Under the pieces are notes generated by a model, which saw nothing but the letters and a program-made list of their open reading frames with translations, was not told the DNA's origin and did not search any database. Below, piece by piece: positions 8,243 to 16,641 of a DNA stretch of 64,000 nucleotides (the stretch's first letter is position 1; each line of letters starts with the position of its first letter). Location: positions 64,909 to 128,908 of the forward strand of contig PMYL01000008.1 of the NCBI GenBank assembly GCA_003170825.1. The letters are read 5' to 3'. The stretch comes from Acidobacteriaceae bacterium. Its GTDB lineage: Bacteria; Acidobacteriota; Terriglobia; Terriglobales; Acidobacteriaceae. A program made the translations under genes and the position numbers.

Positions 8243-9718
8243 CTAAGCGCCGGCGTTTGCGGGGGTTGGCGGATCGGCCCGATTGCTGCGGGCGACCTTG
8301 ACCATCTTGTTGCGCTGTGCGCGGAGCTTGAGGAAGGCTTTGGCCTCGACGTAGAGCCGGGGCAGATCGCGATTCACAAATGCCTTCCAGACCACGCGGA
8401 ATGCGGCCTTGGGGCGGAAGTAGTACTCGTCGTAGAAGCGGTGCACCATTTCGAGGACGTAGTCGGTGGGCAGGCCGGGGTATTCGATGTGCGCCATCTG
8501 GTGGCCGCCCTCGTCCATCATCGCTGTGGCGTTCTTGATGAAGCCGTTGGCCTTGGCGTAATCATAAAACTCGGTGCCGGGAAAGGCGTGGGCGATGCTG
8601 ACCTGGAGGGTTTCAACGTCCAGGGACTTGGCGAAGTTGATGGTGTTGCGGATCGACTCCTTGGTCTCGCCGGGCAGGCCGAGAATGAAGTCGCCGTGGA
8701 TGGTCAGGCCCAGGTCGTGGCAGTCCTTGCAGAAGGCGCGCGCTCGCTCGACGGTGGCGCCCTTCTTGATGTTCTTGAGAATCTGCGGATCGCCGGACTC
8801 AAAGCCGACGATGAGCAGCCGGCAGCCGGCCTCTCTCATAGCCTTGAGGGTCTCGTAGTCGGTGGTGACGCGGGAGGTGCATGACCAGGTGAGGTTGAGT
8901 GGCTTGAGCTTCTGGCACAGCTCGATGGTGCGCGCCTTTTGAATGTTAAAGGTGTCGTCGTCGAAGAAGTACTCCTTCACATCCGGGAAGTTCTCCTTGG
9001 CCCAGGCCAGTTCGGCGGCGACATCATCGGTGGAGCGCTTGCGCCATGCGTGGCCGCTGAGCGTTTGCGGCCACAGGCAGAAGGTGCATTGCGCCGGGCA
9101 GCCGCGCGTGGAGTAGAGCGCGATGTGGGGATGCAGCAGGAAGGGCACGTTGTAGCGCGTGACGTCCAGGTCGCGCTTGTAAATTTTTGTGGCCCAGGGC
9201 ATGGCGTCCAGGTCTTCCACCTGCGGGCGGTCGGGGTTGTGGACAATTTTGCCGTTCTGTTTGTAGCTGATGCCGAGAATCTCGCTGAGCGGCTTGCCCT
9301 GGGCAAACTCGACGACTGAGTAGTCGAACTCGCGGCGGCAGATGAAGTCCAGCGCGGCGCACTCGTTCAGGGCCTTGTCCGAATCGGTGGTCACCGGCGG
9401 CCCGACAAAGGCGATGCGGATCGACGGATTAGCCGCCTTGATGGCCTCTGCCAGCCGCTGGTCGCCATCCCAGCCTATCGTGGAGGTGAACAGCACCAGG
9501 AACTCATAGTCCTTGCAGATGTTGATGGTCTCTTCGGGGGAGATGTGGTGCGGGGGCGCGTCGAGCAGCCGCGAGCCTTCGAGCAATCCAGCCGGGTAGG
9601 TCAGCCAGACGGGGAACCAGTAGGATTCGATCTCGCGCGTTGCCGGCCAGCGCGAGCTCGCGCCACCGTCAAATTTTTCGAACGAGGGCGGATTCAGCAG
9701 GAGTGTCTTTAGGGGCAT
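8243..9718 (-). CDS. hpnJ: HpnJ, hopanoid-associated radical SAM protein
   Basis: About 491 residues: an N-terminal cobalamin-binding-like domain followed by a radical SAM core with the cluster motif GCPAQCTFCLW (Cys 207, 211 and 214 counted from this start). The motif is followed by EYFFDDDTFNIQ, LLIVGFESGDPQ and the HGDFILGLPGET loop typical of the B12-type branch. HpnJ is needed in hopanoid producers for forming the bacteriohopanetetrol cyclitol ether. ATG 9718 is favoured because AAGGGA lies 6 bp before it; ATG 9733 and 9724 are in frame further upstream. The gene is transcribed toward the two half-transporters. Overall length and motif order match the HpnJ family. Confidence 0.88.
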   Translation of the reverse strand: MPLKTLLLNPPSFEKFDGGASSRWPATREIESYWFPVWLTYPAGLLEGSRLLDAPPHHISPEETINICKDYEFLVLFTSTIGWDGDQRLAEAIKAANPSIRIAFVGPPVTTDSDKALNECAALDFICRREFDYSVVEFAQGKPLSEILGISYKQNGKIVHNPDRPQVEDLDAMPWATKIYKRDLDVTRYNVPFLLHPHIALYSTRGCPAQCTFCLWPQTLSGHAWRKRSTDDVAAELAWAKENFPDVKEYFFDDDTFNIQKARTIELCQKLKPLNLTWSCTSRVTTDYETLKAMREAGCRLLIVGFESGDPQILKNIKKGATVERARAFCKDCHDLGLTIHGDFILGLPGETKESIRNTINFAKSLDVETLQVSIAHAFPGTEFYDYAKANGFIKNATAMMDEGGHQMAHIEYPGLPTDYVLEMVHRFYDEYYFRPKAAFRVVWKAFVNRDLPRLYVEAKAFLKLRAQRNKMVKVARSNRADPPTPANAGA

Positions 9719-9778
9719 AGGCATCCCTTTCATTCTAACATTCCAGCAGTTTTTCAGCCGGTTACAGTGGGTTTCAGT

Positions 9779-11131
9779 CTACTTTGCGTGCAGTTCGCGC
9801 AGCCAGTCTTCCATGTGGCCGAGGGCGCGGAGCAGGCTGAGGCGGGCCTTGGCGAGGTCGAGCGAGGCGTCCAGTGCATCCTCAAATTTTTGGCGCTCGT
9901 CGATGCGGGCCAACTGCTCGGCTTTGGGGGTTAGTTGGGGCTGAGCGGTAGGACCGCTTTCGGCGCCGTTGCCCAGCTCGAGTTGGGCAAGCACGGTCTT
10001 GAGCTGTTCATCGGCGATCTGCTGCTTTAGACTCGCAACTTCAGCCAAGGCATCCAACTCGCGCAGGTTTCCGGTGAGCGAGGCAATCTGAATATCGTTC
10101 TGCTGCCGGGCCTGTTCGGCCTCGACGGTGGCGCGGAGGGCTTCGGCCGCCGACTCCTTGGCTTTGGCGCGATGGCCGAGGTCGAATAGCGGAATCTGAA
10201 TCGAGAATCCTGAGCTGAAGTTGGTGGTCGGGATGTCGTGCTGGTAATAGAAATCGGCGTCATTCAGTAGCTTGGTGCTACGGAGGTATTGTGCGCCGAA
10301 ACTGATCTGGGGTAATAGCATGTACTCTGCGTCTCCCCGTGCTACCCGTTGTTTGGAACGCGCAAGCATCTGTGCCGATTCGATGCCGGAGGTAATGCGC
10401 TGGGGCTCTTCGGCGTGGACTTGCGGTATCTCTGGAATGCTGGTGTGGTCGGGCGTGATGGAGCCCACGGGCAGGCCGGTGAGCACGGCAATCTGCTTGG
10501 CCAGGGTAGCGGCGCGGGTTTCGAGATGCAGGCGTTTGATCCTGAGCTGGGCCGCCGTCAACTGGGCCTGCAAGAGATCGCTGTGCGCGTCTACCCCGGC
10601 CTCAGTGCGCTCCTGTTCGATCTGGACCAGACGGCTCGTGAAGGACTCCTGCTGATGGGCGGCTTCGAGTTCGCTGTTGACTGTGTCCAGTTCGATGTAA
10701 GCCGTTGAGGCGTCCAACGCGACCTGCTCGCGGGCCTCCTTGAGGCTGAGGGAAGCGGTCTGCAAGCCGGCCCGTGCCGCTTTGATGTACTGGAACTGTG
10801 GCAGGCTGAATACCAGTGACTGTACGGTACCGTCCAATATCGATGGAACACCCCCGGTGAACCCGACCGAGGGTACCGCGGGAAGCCCCGAGCCCATCTC
10901 CATGCTCGGTATGAAAACATCCTTGGTCTGCGCCAGGACCGCGTTTGCCTTTTGCAGATCGGCTTCGGCCAGTTTGACCGTGCTCGAATTGCGCTGGGCC
11001 AGGTCAACCACCGTGGCCAGCGAGACCTGTGCCGGCGCGAGAGCGGGTGCGGCCGCAAGCGCCATTCCGATGAGAATTGGCGCCCAGGCGCCGCGCGGAT
11101 TGTGTGGGATCTTCATGTGTATTGTTCCCAT
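9779..11131 (-). CDS. TolC-family outer-membrane channel
   Basis: A 450-residue outer-membrane efflux protein with a signal sequence (about residues 5-35, ...GMALAAAPALAPAQ) and two long coiled-coil halves rich in Ala, Glu, Gln and Leu, as in the OEP family. It is the last gene of a three-gene operon whose first member is a membrane-fusion protein. ATG 11131 overlaps the TGA of the TPR gene by one base (TGATG), a translational-coupling arrangement. No inner-membrane pump is encoded in the operon, so the transported material and its energising partner are unknown. Confidence 0.85.
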   Translation of the reverse strand: MGTIHMKIPHNPRGAWAPILIGMALAAAPALAPAQVSLATVVDLAQRNSSTVKLAEADLQKANAVLAQTKDVFIPSMEMGSGLPAVPSVGFTGGVPSILDGTVQSLVFSLPQFQYIKAARAGLQTASLSLKEAREQVALDASTAYIELDTVNSELEAAHQQESFTSRLVQIEQERTEAGVDAHSDLLQAQLTAAQLRIKRLHLETRAATLAKQIAVLTGLPVGSITPDHTSIPEIPQVHAEEPQRITSGIESAQMLARSKQRVARGDAEYMLLPQISFGAQYLRSTKLLNDADFYYQHDIPTTNFSSGFSIQIPLFDLGHRAKAKESAAEALRATVEAEQARQQNDIQIASLTGNLRELDALAEVASLKQQIADEQLKTVLAQLELGNGAESGPTAQPQLTPKAEQLARIDERQKFEDALDASLDLAKARLSLLRALGHMEDWLRELHAK

Positions 11132-12123
11132 CAATGTTTAGCATCCTGGCCTGGCCTGAACTCATGCGCCAGAGCCAGCGCCGCTGCCTGTTCCTGGTTT
11201 GCGGCCGAGGGGTCGCCGAGCTTTTCCTTCAGCCGGGCCAACCGCCTTAGCGCTACAAACGCCGGCGCCTCCTCGGTTTTCGCGGAGCCGGCCAGATAAT
11301 CCTGGAGCATTTTGGCCGCCAGCGCCGGGTCGCGGTTGGCACTGGTCAGCACAGAGGCTCCGTCATAGAGCGCAACCCCCGCGTGTTTATCCCGTTCGGC
11401 AGCGCTTACGCCGCTATGCACTGCAGACTCCATCTCTGCCCAACGCTCGCGCCGGCGATAGAAACTGGCCAGTGTGACCCATTGGAAGGCGGGATGCGCG
11501 CCAGCCGCAATGGCCTCTTTGAATTCCCGCTCAGCCGTTCCGTAGTCCTTGCGCCCTTCGGCAATTCGGCCGCGCAGCTCATGGGCGCGCGCCGGATCAA
11601 CTTTGTCCAGTTGCGCGGCGATTCCTTGCGCTTTTTCAATGCCGCCGCCCACCACTCCAGGGGCCTTAAAGTAAAACTCGCCCAGGTCAGCCAGCGCCTC
11701 GGCATTGCGGGGATTGAGCCTCACCGACTCTTCGAACTCCGCCCGCACCCGCTTGGCGAGGGAAAATGCACTCAGGAAAGAGGCGCGGTCCGCTTTCTCG
11801 CCGAGTGCCCGGCCCAGCCACAGATGATAGCCGGAGTTCTGCCCGTCCAAACGCACCGCTTGCTTGCACTCGCCGGCGGCGGCATCCCACTGCTCCAGCG
11901 TGAACCGCACGCGGCATCCCAGGTTGTGAGCCTCGGCCAGGTTCGCGTCCGACGGGGGAAGGGATTGGAGCAGAGCCAGCGCCTTGTCCGCCTCGCCTGC
12001 CTGGAGCGCTGCGTTGGCCTGGGCCAGCGGCTGCCTTGGGGTTTCCGCGGTCGCCGAAATCGCCACGGCGGCCGCCAGCAACCCTGCCGGCACTCCCGTT
12101 ACCGCAAAGCGCAACAGCCTCAC
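11131..12123 (-). CDS. Secreted TPR-repeat protein
   Basis: A 330-residue exported protein. It begins with a GTG at 12123 that overlaps the previous stop as GTGA. The next residues form a signal peptide (RLLRFAVTGVPAGLLAAAVAISATA). The body is made of tetratricopeptide-like helix pairs: ANAALQAGEADKALALLQ, LEQWDAAAGECKQAVRLDG, EFEESVRLNPRNAEALADLG, EREFKEAIAAGAHPAF. It sits between the membrane-fusion protein and TolC genes and is likely a periplasmic partner of that export system. The open frame extends to 12189 but those extra residues come from the neighbour's frame and would bury the signal peptide. Confidence 0.78.
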   Translation of the reverse strand: MRLLRFAVTGVPAGLLAAAVAISATAETPRQPLAQANAALQAGEADKALALLQSLPPSDANLAEAHNLGCRVRFTLEQWDAAAGECKQAVRLDGQNSGYHLWLGRALGEKADRASFLSAFSLAKRVRAEFEESVRLNPRNAEALADLGEFYFKAPGVVGGGIEKAQGIAAQLDKVDPARAHELRGRIAEGRKDYGTAEREFKEAIAAGAHPAFQWVTLASFYRRRERWAEMESAVHSGVSAAERDKHAGVALYDGASVLTSANRDPALAAKMLQDYLAGSAKTEEAPAFVALRRLARLKEKLGDPSAANQEQAAALALAHEFRPGQDAKH

Positions 12124-13358
12124 CGCACAACCTTGATCGGAATGCCCTCCTGCAAGGGCTGTCCATTGGTTGTCCCTGTTGCCACCCAATCTCCCTCATT
12201 GAGTCCGGAGACGATGGCCACCTGGGTAAGGTTGATGATCCCGATGGTCACGGGGGTTCGCGCCAGTCCGTCGCCGACCACTTTGTAGACGTAGGGCTTG
12301 CCGTTTTCAGAGTGCAGAGCCTCGCGAGGCACACTCAGAGCGTTCGGTTCGCTGGAGGTGGTTACGGTGACGGTCACGTTGGTATCGGGCAGCAGATCGG
12401 CGTTTGAATCGTCGATCTGCACGAGCACCTCCCCGACGTTGCGCGTACCGTAGATAATGACCGTCGATGGCGTGCGAACAATATGACCGTGCCACTCCTG
12501 ACCCGGTTTGGCGTCCCACTTGATCTGTATCGGCTGGCCGACGGCCAGCTTGCCGATATCCGGCTCGTCAAAATAGGCCCGCACGCGCTCATGTTTGAGG
12601 TCTGCCAGTTGCAACAGCAGCTTGCCCTCTTCAACAAAATCCGTGCGCCCGGCATCGAGGCTATAGACCGTCCCGGCAACGGGGGCGTAGTACGACGATT
12701 GCGCCACCACCTCCCGTACTGCCTCAAGGCCGGCTTCCGCGTCGGCCAGAGCTGCCTGCGCCCGCGCTACCTCGGTCGGCGAGTAGCGGCTTTGCGCGCT
12801 TTGCTCGGATGCGTGCAGGCCGGCTTCCGCCGTTTCCAGCCGCTGCCTGGCGGCGGCCACCTCGCTGGGCGAGGCTGCGCCGGTTGCGTTGAGCCTGGTC
12901 ACCGCATCCAGAGCGCGGCGCGCCTGATCGCGCTCCAGCCGGTTGCGGGTTATATCGGCGGCGGCCAACTGGCGCTCCTCCTGGGTTCCGTTGTGGGTAG
13001 CCGCTTCTACCGCGGCCAGGGCTGCCTTGACCCCGCTCTCGGCGGTGGCCACCCGGGCCCGCGCCTGCACGTCGTCCAGTTGCATCAACAGCTTGCCGGC
13101 CGGAACCTGGTCTCCGGCCTGCACATAGATAGCTTTGACGGTGGTGGCAACGGGGCTGTGGTACTCGTAATTCGCCTCCGGCTCCACGCGGCCGTTGGTG
13201 GGTACCGTGTTGATCAATTCCTGGTGGCCCACCCGCACTTCACGCACCGGTAGCCGGTCCCGCATGAGGAACCGCGCAGTGAAGAAGACGATGATGATAA
13301 AAACGGCCGCGCCTATCCAAAGCCAAAGCCGGCCTGCTTGCTCTCTCTGTTCTGCCAT
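12120..13358 (-). CDS. Membrane-fusion (HlyD/RND adaptor) protein
   Basis: A 412-residue periplasmic adaptor. An N-terminal transmembrane helix (LWLWIGAAVFIIIVFFTARF, residues about 11-30) is followed by the split lipoyl/barrel-sandwich domain (AIYVQAGDQVPAGKLLMQLDD), a long alpha-helical hairpin rich in Ala/Glu/Arg (about residues 100-215), the second lipoyl half (YYAPVAGTVYSLDAGRTDFVEEG) and beta-barrel/membrane-proximal domains. It heads the operon with the TPR and TolC genes and is divergent from queF, with about 110 bp between the coding starts for both promoters. No cognate ABC or RND permease lies beside it. Confidence 0.85.
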   Translation of the reverse strand: MAEQREQAGRLWLWIGAAVFIIIVFFTARFLMRDRLPVREVRVGHQELINTVPTNGRVEPEANYEYHSPVATTVKAIYVQAGDQVPAGKLLMQLDDVQARARVATAESGVKAALAAVEAATHNGTQEERQLAAADITRNRLERDQARRALDAVTRLNATGAASPSEVAAARQRLETAEAGLHASEQSAQSRYSPTEVARAQAALADAEAGLEAVREVVAQSSYYAPVAGTVYSLDAGRTDFVEEGKLLLQLADLKHERVRAYFDEPDIGKLAVGQPIQIKWDAKPGQEWHGHIVRTPSTVIIYGTRNVGEVLVQIDDSNADLLPDTNVTVTVTTSSEPNALSVPREALHSENGKPYVYKVVGDGLARTPVTIGIINLTQVAIVSGLNEGDWVATGTTNGQPLQEGIPIKVVR

Positions 13359-13467
13359 TCACGTAACCAGAGTCAGTATATAGGACTCAAGAAGAAGCCC
13401 TTGGGAGCAAAAATTGTATCCGGGGGCGGGACTGGTCCGACAATCTCCGGGCTCGTACAATAGGGGT

Positions 13468-13899
13468 ATGGCTCTGGAACCACGCTATACCGGCGAACAT
13501 GCCAAGGCCGGCCTCGATTTCGCGTTTCCCGCAATCGAGACCTGGCAGAACCAGTTTCCCGGTTATGAGATATTGATCGACGACCCGGAGCTGACCTCGG
13601 TCTGTCCCAAGACCGGTCTGCCGGACTTTGGCCTGCTGACCATCCGGTACATGCCCCGCGAACGGTGCCTGGAGCTGAAATCGCTGAAAGAGTACCTGTT
13701 CAGTTACCGGAATCTTGGGATATTCCAGGAAAACATTGTGAACCAGGTGCTGGAGGACGTGGTCAAGGCCTGCGATCCGGTGTGGGCTGTGGTGCGCGGC
13801 GAGTTCCGGCCGCGGGGCGGCATCGGGACCACGGTAGAGGCGCGCTGGCCCCGGCCGGCGGCCACCTGCGGTGGGGCAGACGGCGCTTGCGCGCCCTGA
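13468..13899 (+). CDS. queF: QueF, NADPH-dependent preQ0 reductase
   Basis: A 143-residue unimodular QueF, which reduces 7-cyano-7-deazaguanine to preQ1 in queuosine synthesis. The catalytic Cys46 is in SVCPKTG, with Asp53 nearby (LPDFG) and the NADPH/substrate motif ELKSLKEY at residues 69-76. ATG 13468 follows a GGGG box at the right distance; the frame upstream to 13414 is not needed. The last dozen codons (TCGGADGACAP) and the stop codon come from a dispersed repeat copy (13862-13900) found elsewhere in the window, so the native C-terminus appears to have been replaced or extended by the repeat. Confidence 0.92.
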   Translation: MALEPRYTGEHAKAGLDFAFPAIETWQNQFPGYEILIDDPELTSVCPKTGLPDFGLLTIRYMPRERCLELKSLKEYLFSYRNLGIFQENIVNQVLEDVVKACDPVWAVVRGEFRPRGGIGTTVEARWPRPAATCGGADGACAP

Positions 13900-13938
13900 G
13901 GTTCGCTGGATCCACCTGCGGTGGGGCAGGCTGCGCGG
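13862..13938 (+). repeat. Dispersed CACCTGCGGTGGGGCAG repeat, two copies
   Basis: Two copies, 13862-13900 and 13911-13938, share CCACCTGCGGTGGGGCAG. The first continues as ACGGCGCTTGCGCGCCCTGA and supplies the end and stop of queF. Related copies occur at 42135-42207 inside the CCA-enzyme gene and at 61951-61987 just after a radical SAM gene. CCACC...GGTGG and GGCGC...GCGCC are short palindromes, so the element can fold. Confidence 0.8.
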
Positions 13939-13994
13939 AGGCTTCCGGGGATTGTGTACACTCGGTCCAGCAGATTTCAGGAGACTGAGGGCTC

Positions 13995-15236
13995 TTGCCG
14001 ACTTCAACCCTGCCAAAGCGCATCCGATGGAGCCCCGCTATGGGGACGCTGCTGCTGCTCATCGGGCTGAACCTTTTCAACTACATCGACCGCTACATTC
14101 TGCCTGGCGAGGTATCGCTGATTCAGCGGGAGTTTCACTCGACTGACCAGCAGATGGGCGCGCTGACCACGGCGCTGTTTGTGGTCTACATGCTGGTGGC
14201 GCCGCTGACCGGCTGGCTGGGAGACCGCTTTCGGCGCAAGCCGCTCATCATCGCGGGGGCGGTGCTGTGGAGCGTGGCCACGCTGGGCACGGCCTGGGTT
14301 CACGACTACTGGACCCTTTACGCACGCCATGCGCTGGTGGGGGTGGGCGAGGCCACCTTCGGCATCTTTGCTCCGGCTGTGCTGGCGGACTTCTATCCCG
14401 AACGGGATCGCAACCGGATCCTCTCGATTTTCTATCTGGCCATTCCGGTGGGTGCGGCGCTGGGCTACCTGGCGGGCGGGGAACTGGGCACACTGTGGGG
14501 CTGGCGCGCGCCGTTCTTTCTCTGCGCCATTCCCGGCCTGGCGATTGCTGCGCTGTACGGATGGATTGGCCGCGAGCCTGAACGGGGCGCGAGCGACCAC
14601 GTGCGGGCTACGGCAGATCGTTCAACGGTGCTGGGGCTGTTTCGCAATCCGGCTTTTTTGACGGCGACCTTCGGGTTGGCGACGCTCACCTTTGCGATGG
14701 GGGGCATTTCGGCGTGGGTTCCCACATTTCTGCACCGGTCCGCGGGGCTCTCGGTGGGCAACGCCAGCCTGGCCGTGAGCGCGATCACGGTGGTCGACGG
14801 CATTGCCGGAACGCTGGTGGGAGGCTGGCTGGCGCAGCGCTGGCTGAGGACGAATTACCGCGCACTGTATCTGCTGTCTTTCTGGAGCGTTGCCCTCACC
14901 CTGCCGTGCGGCGTGCTGGTTTTCTTTGGGCCGCGCGCGTGGGCCATTCCGGCGCTGTTTGCCGCGGAGTTCTTTCTCTTTCTCAACACCGGACCACTGA
15001 ACGCGGCCATCGTGAACTCGGTTTCGGCGCCGGTCCGCGCTACGGCCATTTCGATCAATCTGTTCTGCATCCACTTCTTTGGCGATTCGTTTTCGCCGCA
15101 GATTATCGGAGCGATCTCCGACCACACGAAGAGTTTGCGGGTGGGGCTGGGAGCTACGCTGATCTTTCTGGTCATCTCCGGCGTGATTCTGCGCATGGGG
15201 GCGAGGTTTGCGCCGCCGCTCGACGAGACGGTCTGA
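13995..15236 (+). CDS. MFS transporter (spinster-like)
   Basis: A 413-residue major-facilitator carrier with about 12 hydrophobic helices. The loop 2-3 signature GWLGDRFRRKPLIIAG (about residues 75-90) and the N-terminal NYIDRYILPGEVSLIQREF segment are typical of the spinster/sphingolipid-transporter-like MFS branch common in bacteria. Substrate cannot be deduced. TTG 13995 is the start that keeps the short cytoplasmic lead; ATG 14040 is an alternative just before helix 1. It is on the same strand as queF, about 95 bp downstream with repeat copies between, and probably has its own promoter. Confidence 0.85.
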   Translation: MPTSTLPKRIRWSPAMGTLLLLIGLNLFNYIDRYILPGEVSLIQREFHSTDQQMGALTTALFVVYMLVAPLTGWLGDRFRRKPLIIAGAVLWSVATLGTAWVHDYWTLYARHALVGVGEATFGIFAPAVLADFYPERDRNRILSIFYLAIPVGAALGYLAGGELGTLWGWRAPFFLCAIPGLAIAALYGWIGREPERGASDHVRATADRSTVLGLFRNPAFLTATFGLATLTFAMGGISAWVPTFLHRSAGLSVGNASLAVSAITVVDGIAGTLVGGWLAQRWLRTNYRALYLLSFWSVALTLPCGVLVFFGPRAWAIPALFAAEFFLFLNTGPLNAAIVNSVSAPVRATAISINLFCIHFFGDSFSPQIIGAISDHTKSLRVGLGATLIFLVISGVILRMGARFAPPLDETV

Positions 15237-15569
15237 TCACTGCTGCAACCATACAGTGAGAAAGAACGCAGAAAACACTCGCATTTTCAATACCTTACGC
15301 CCGTTTCCCGTTCCTTTGAGCCGCTTCCGCAAAATCACGGTTCAATTTCCGACAACCCCATCGCTCGATTCGGCACTATTCCAGCGGCGAAACCGCAATT
15401 TTCAGGCACCCTCAAAGGTCAACCCCTCAAAGAAGTACAACCCTATCGGCAAACATTAGCCCAAAATCGCAACCCTTTAAGCGAACATTCAGCGTTTCCG
15501 GCGCACCCTATACAGGCGAAGATTTCGCGCCTTTCTGTTCCCTGATCTCTGACCCCTGACCTCTGAACT
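15237..15569. other. Intergenic region without a supported gene
   Basis: Between the MFS gene and a reverse-strand gene. The stretch is less GC-rich than its flanks. Open frames here have no recognisable features. The last part (about 15538-15568) is a short-period CTGATCTCTGACCCCTGACC repeat of the same style as other post-gene repeats in the window. Confidence 0.6.
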
Positions 15570-16076
15570 TCACTTCGCGGGCCGGGTCTCCTGATCCCGT
15601 GTATTCATGAAGGCGCGCCGTCCGCCCTGCGAGCGCAGGTTGGGGTCGTTGACGGGAGGGCGGCTCTGGTCGGCGCTGAAGCCGCGCACGAGTTTGGGGT
15701 TGGGCTTGAATTTGGGCGGCCCGCCGTAGAACTGGCGCGCATGGCTCAGCACCATGCCGGCGCGGCCATGCATGGGCCGCACGATGCCGCGAACCTGCAC
15801 GTTCATGTCGCGGTATTTGCGCAGCTCGCCGACTTCGTCGCGATCTTCCCACAGGCTCATGATGGTGAAGCGGCAGGCTTCGTCGGGGGTTTGGGGCGTG
15901 CAGACGTCCAGGAAGCGAGTTCCGTCGGGAAGTTGCACCACGTCATAGATGTGCGCCGTGACGCACACGTCCTTGTTCACGAGCTTGGAGGCTTCGTCGG
16001 CGGTCAAGCAGGGCTTTTGCGAGGCGGCAAGGGCCACGGCAGGCCAACCCAACACCAACAGCACAACCCATCCCAT
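15570..16076 (-). CDS. Small secreted protein of unknown function
   Basis: A 168-residue protein starting at ATG 16076 with a clear signal peptide (GWVVLLVLGWPAVALAAS). The mature part has a KDVCVTAHIYDVVQLPDGTRFLDVC segment and RDMNVQVRGIVRPMHGRAGMVL, which resembles the strand pattern of single OB-fold proteins; this is a weak structural suggestion. Cysteines at about residues 21, 36, 56 and 65 could form disulfides outside the cytoplasm. A TTG at 16118 would add 14 residues. The Pro/Arg-rich C-terminal tail is low complexity. Function not recognised. Confidence 0.6.
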   Translation of the reverse strand: MGWVVLLVLGWPAVALAASQKPCLTADEASKLVNKDVCVTAHIYDVVQLPDGTRFLDVCTPQTPDEACRFTIMSLWEDRDEVGELRKYRDMNVQVRGIVRPMHGRAGMVLSHARQFYGGPPKFKPNPKLVRGFSADQSRPPVNDPNLRSQGGRRAFMNTRDQETRPAK

Positions 16077-16183
16077 CCGGCGCAGCGCCACAAAAGCCTC
16101 CAAAGAAGATTGCCGCAATCCTAGCGCGAATCAGCCGGGAAGGAAAGGAGATTGCCACAGATACAGAAGCTTGATCCCCCAAA

Positions 16184-16601
16184 TCAATGAATCCAATAAG
16201 GTGTAGGAGAATTACACTGAAGGCCGACGAAGACCGAGACCGTTGTCTCTACATCTACCGCTTTGCCGTTCAGAAGATAAGGTTTGTATTTGTAGTATTT
16301 TTGAACTGCATCAAGAACCGACGCCCTACATTGTAGGGCCAGAAACAAACGTCGGATGAAGAACATTTCCATTCTTATCAATTTCAACTGCCACGACGAC
16401 GGTACCTGTGACGCGCGAGGCCCAGGCGCGTCGGGGGTCATAGCAAATTTCAACCTTTTGTAGGAGCAGTTTTTTCGCAACCTTCGCCGAAATCCTAATG
16501 AGGTGTGTCGGCGGAATTCCGGCAGGGGGTGTTTGCGTCTGCGCAAGCAGACCGGAAATGAGAGTAGCCGAAAGAAGTACAAAGCAAGCGGCAGTTTTCA
16601 T
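16184..16601 (-). pseudogene. TonB C-terminal-domain protein, frameshifted
   Basis: From ATG 16601 the frame encodes a signal peptide (KTAACFVLLSATLISGLLAQ) and the first half of a small TonB-like protein ending TGTVVVAVEIDKNGNVLHPTFVSGP before a stop at about 16326. The second half of the same domain, VLDAVQKYYKYKPYLLNGKA followed by VDVETTVSVFV, continues in another frame to 16184. The two halves match the single-domain energy-transducer TonB proteins common in acidobacteria, which read VSG(x)..L..AAL.AV..W.YKPYLLNG.PVEV. One base gained or lost near 16325-16335 explains the break. It could be a real pseudogene or a sequencing error. It lies just downstream of ispG on the same strand. Confidence 0.75.
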
Positions 16602-16641
16602 GGCAACCGATTTTACGCCACTCAATCGGGTGAGGGAAGAA

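Noticed and set aside
15208..15459. ORF after the MFS gene
   Set aside because: Starts inside the MFS gene and has no plausible protein features.
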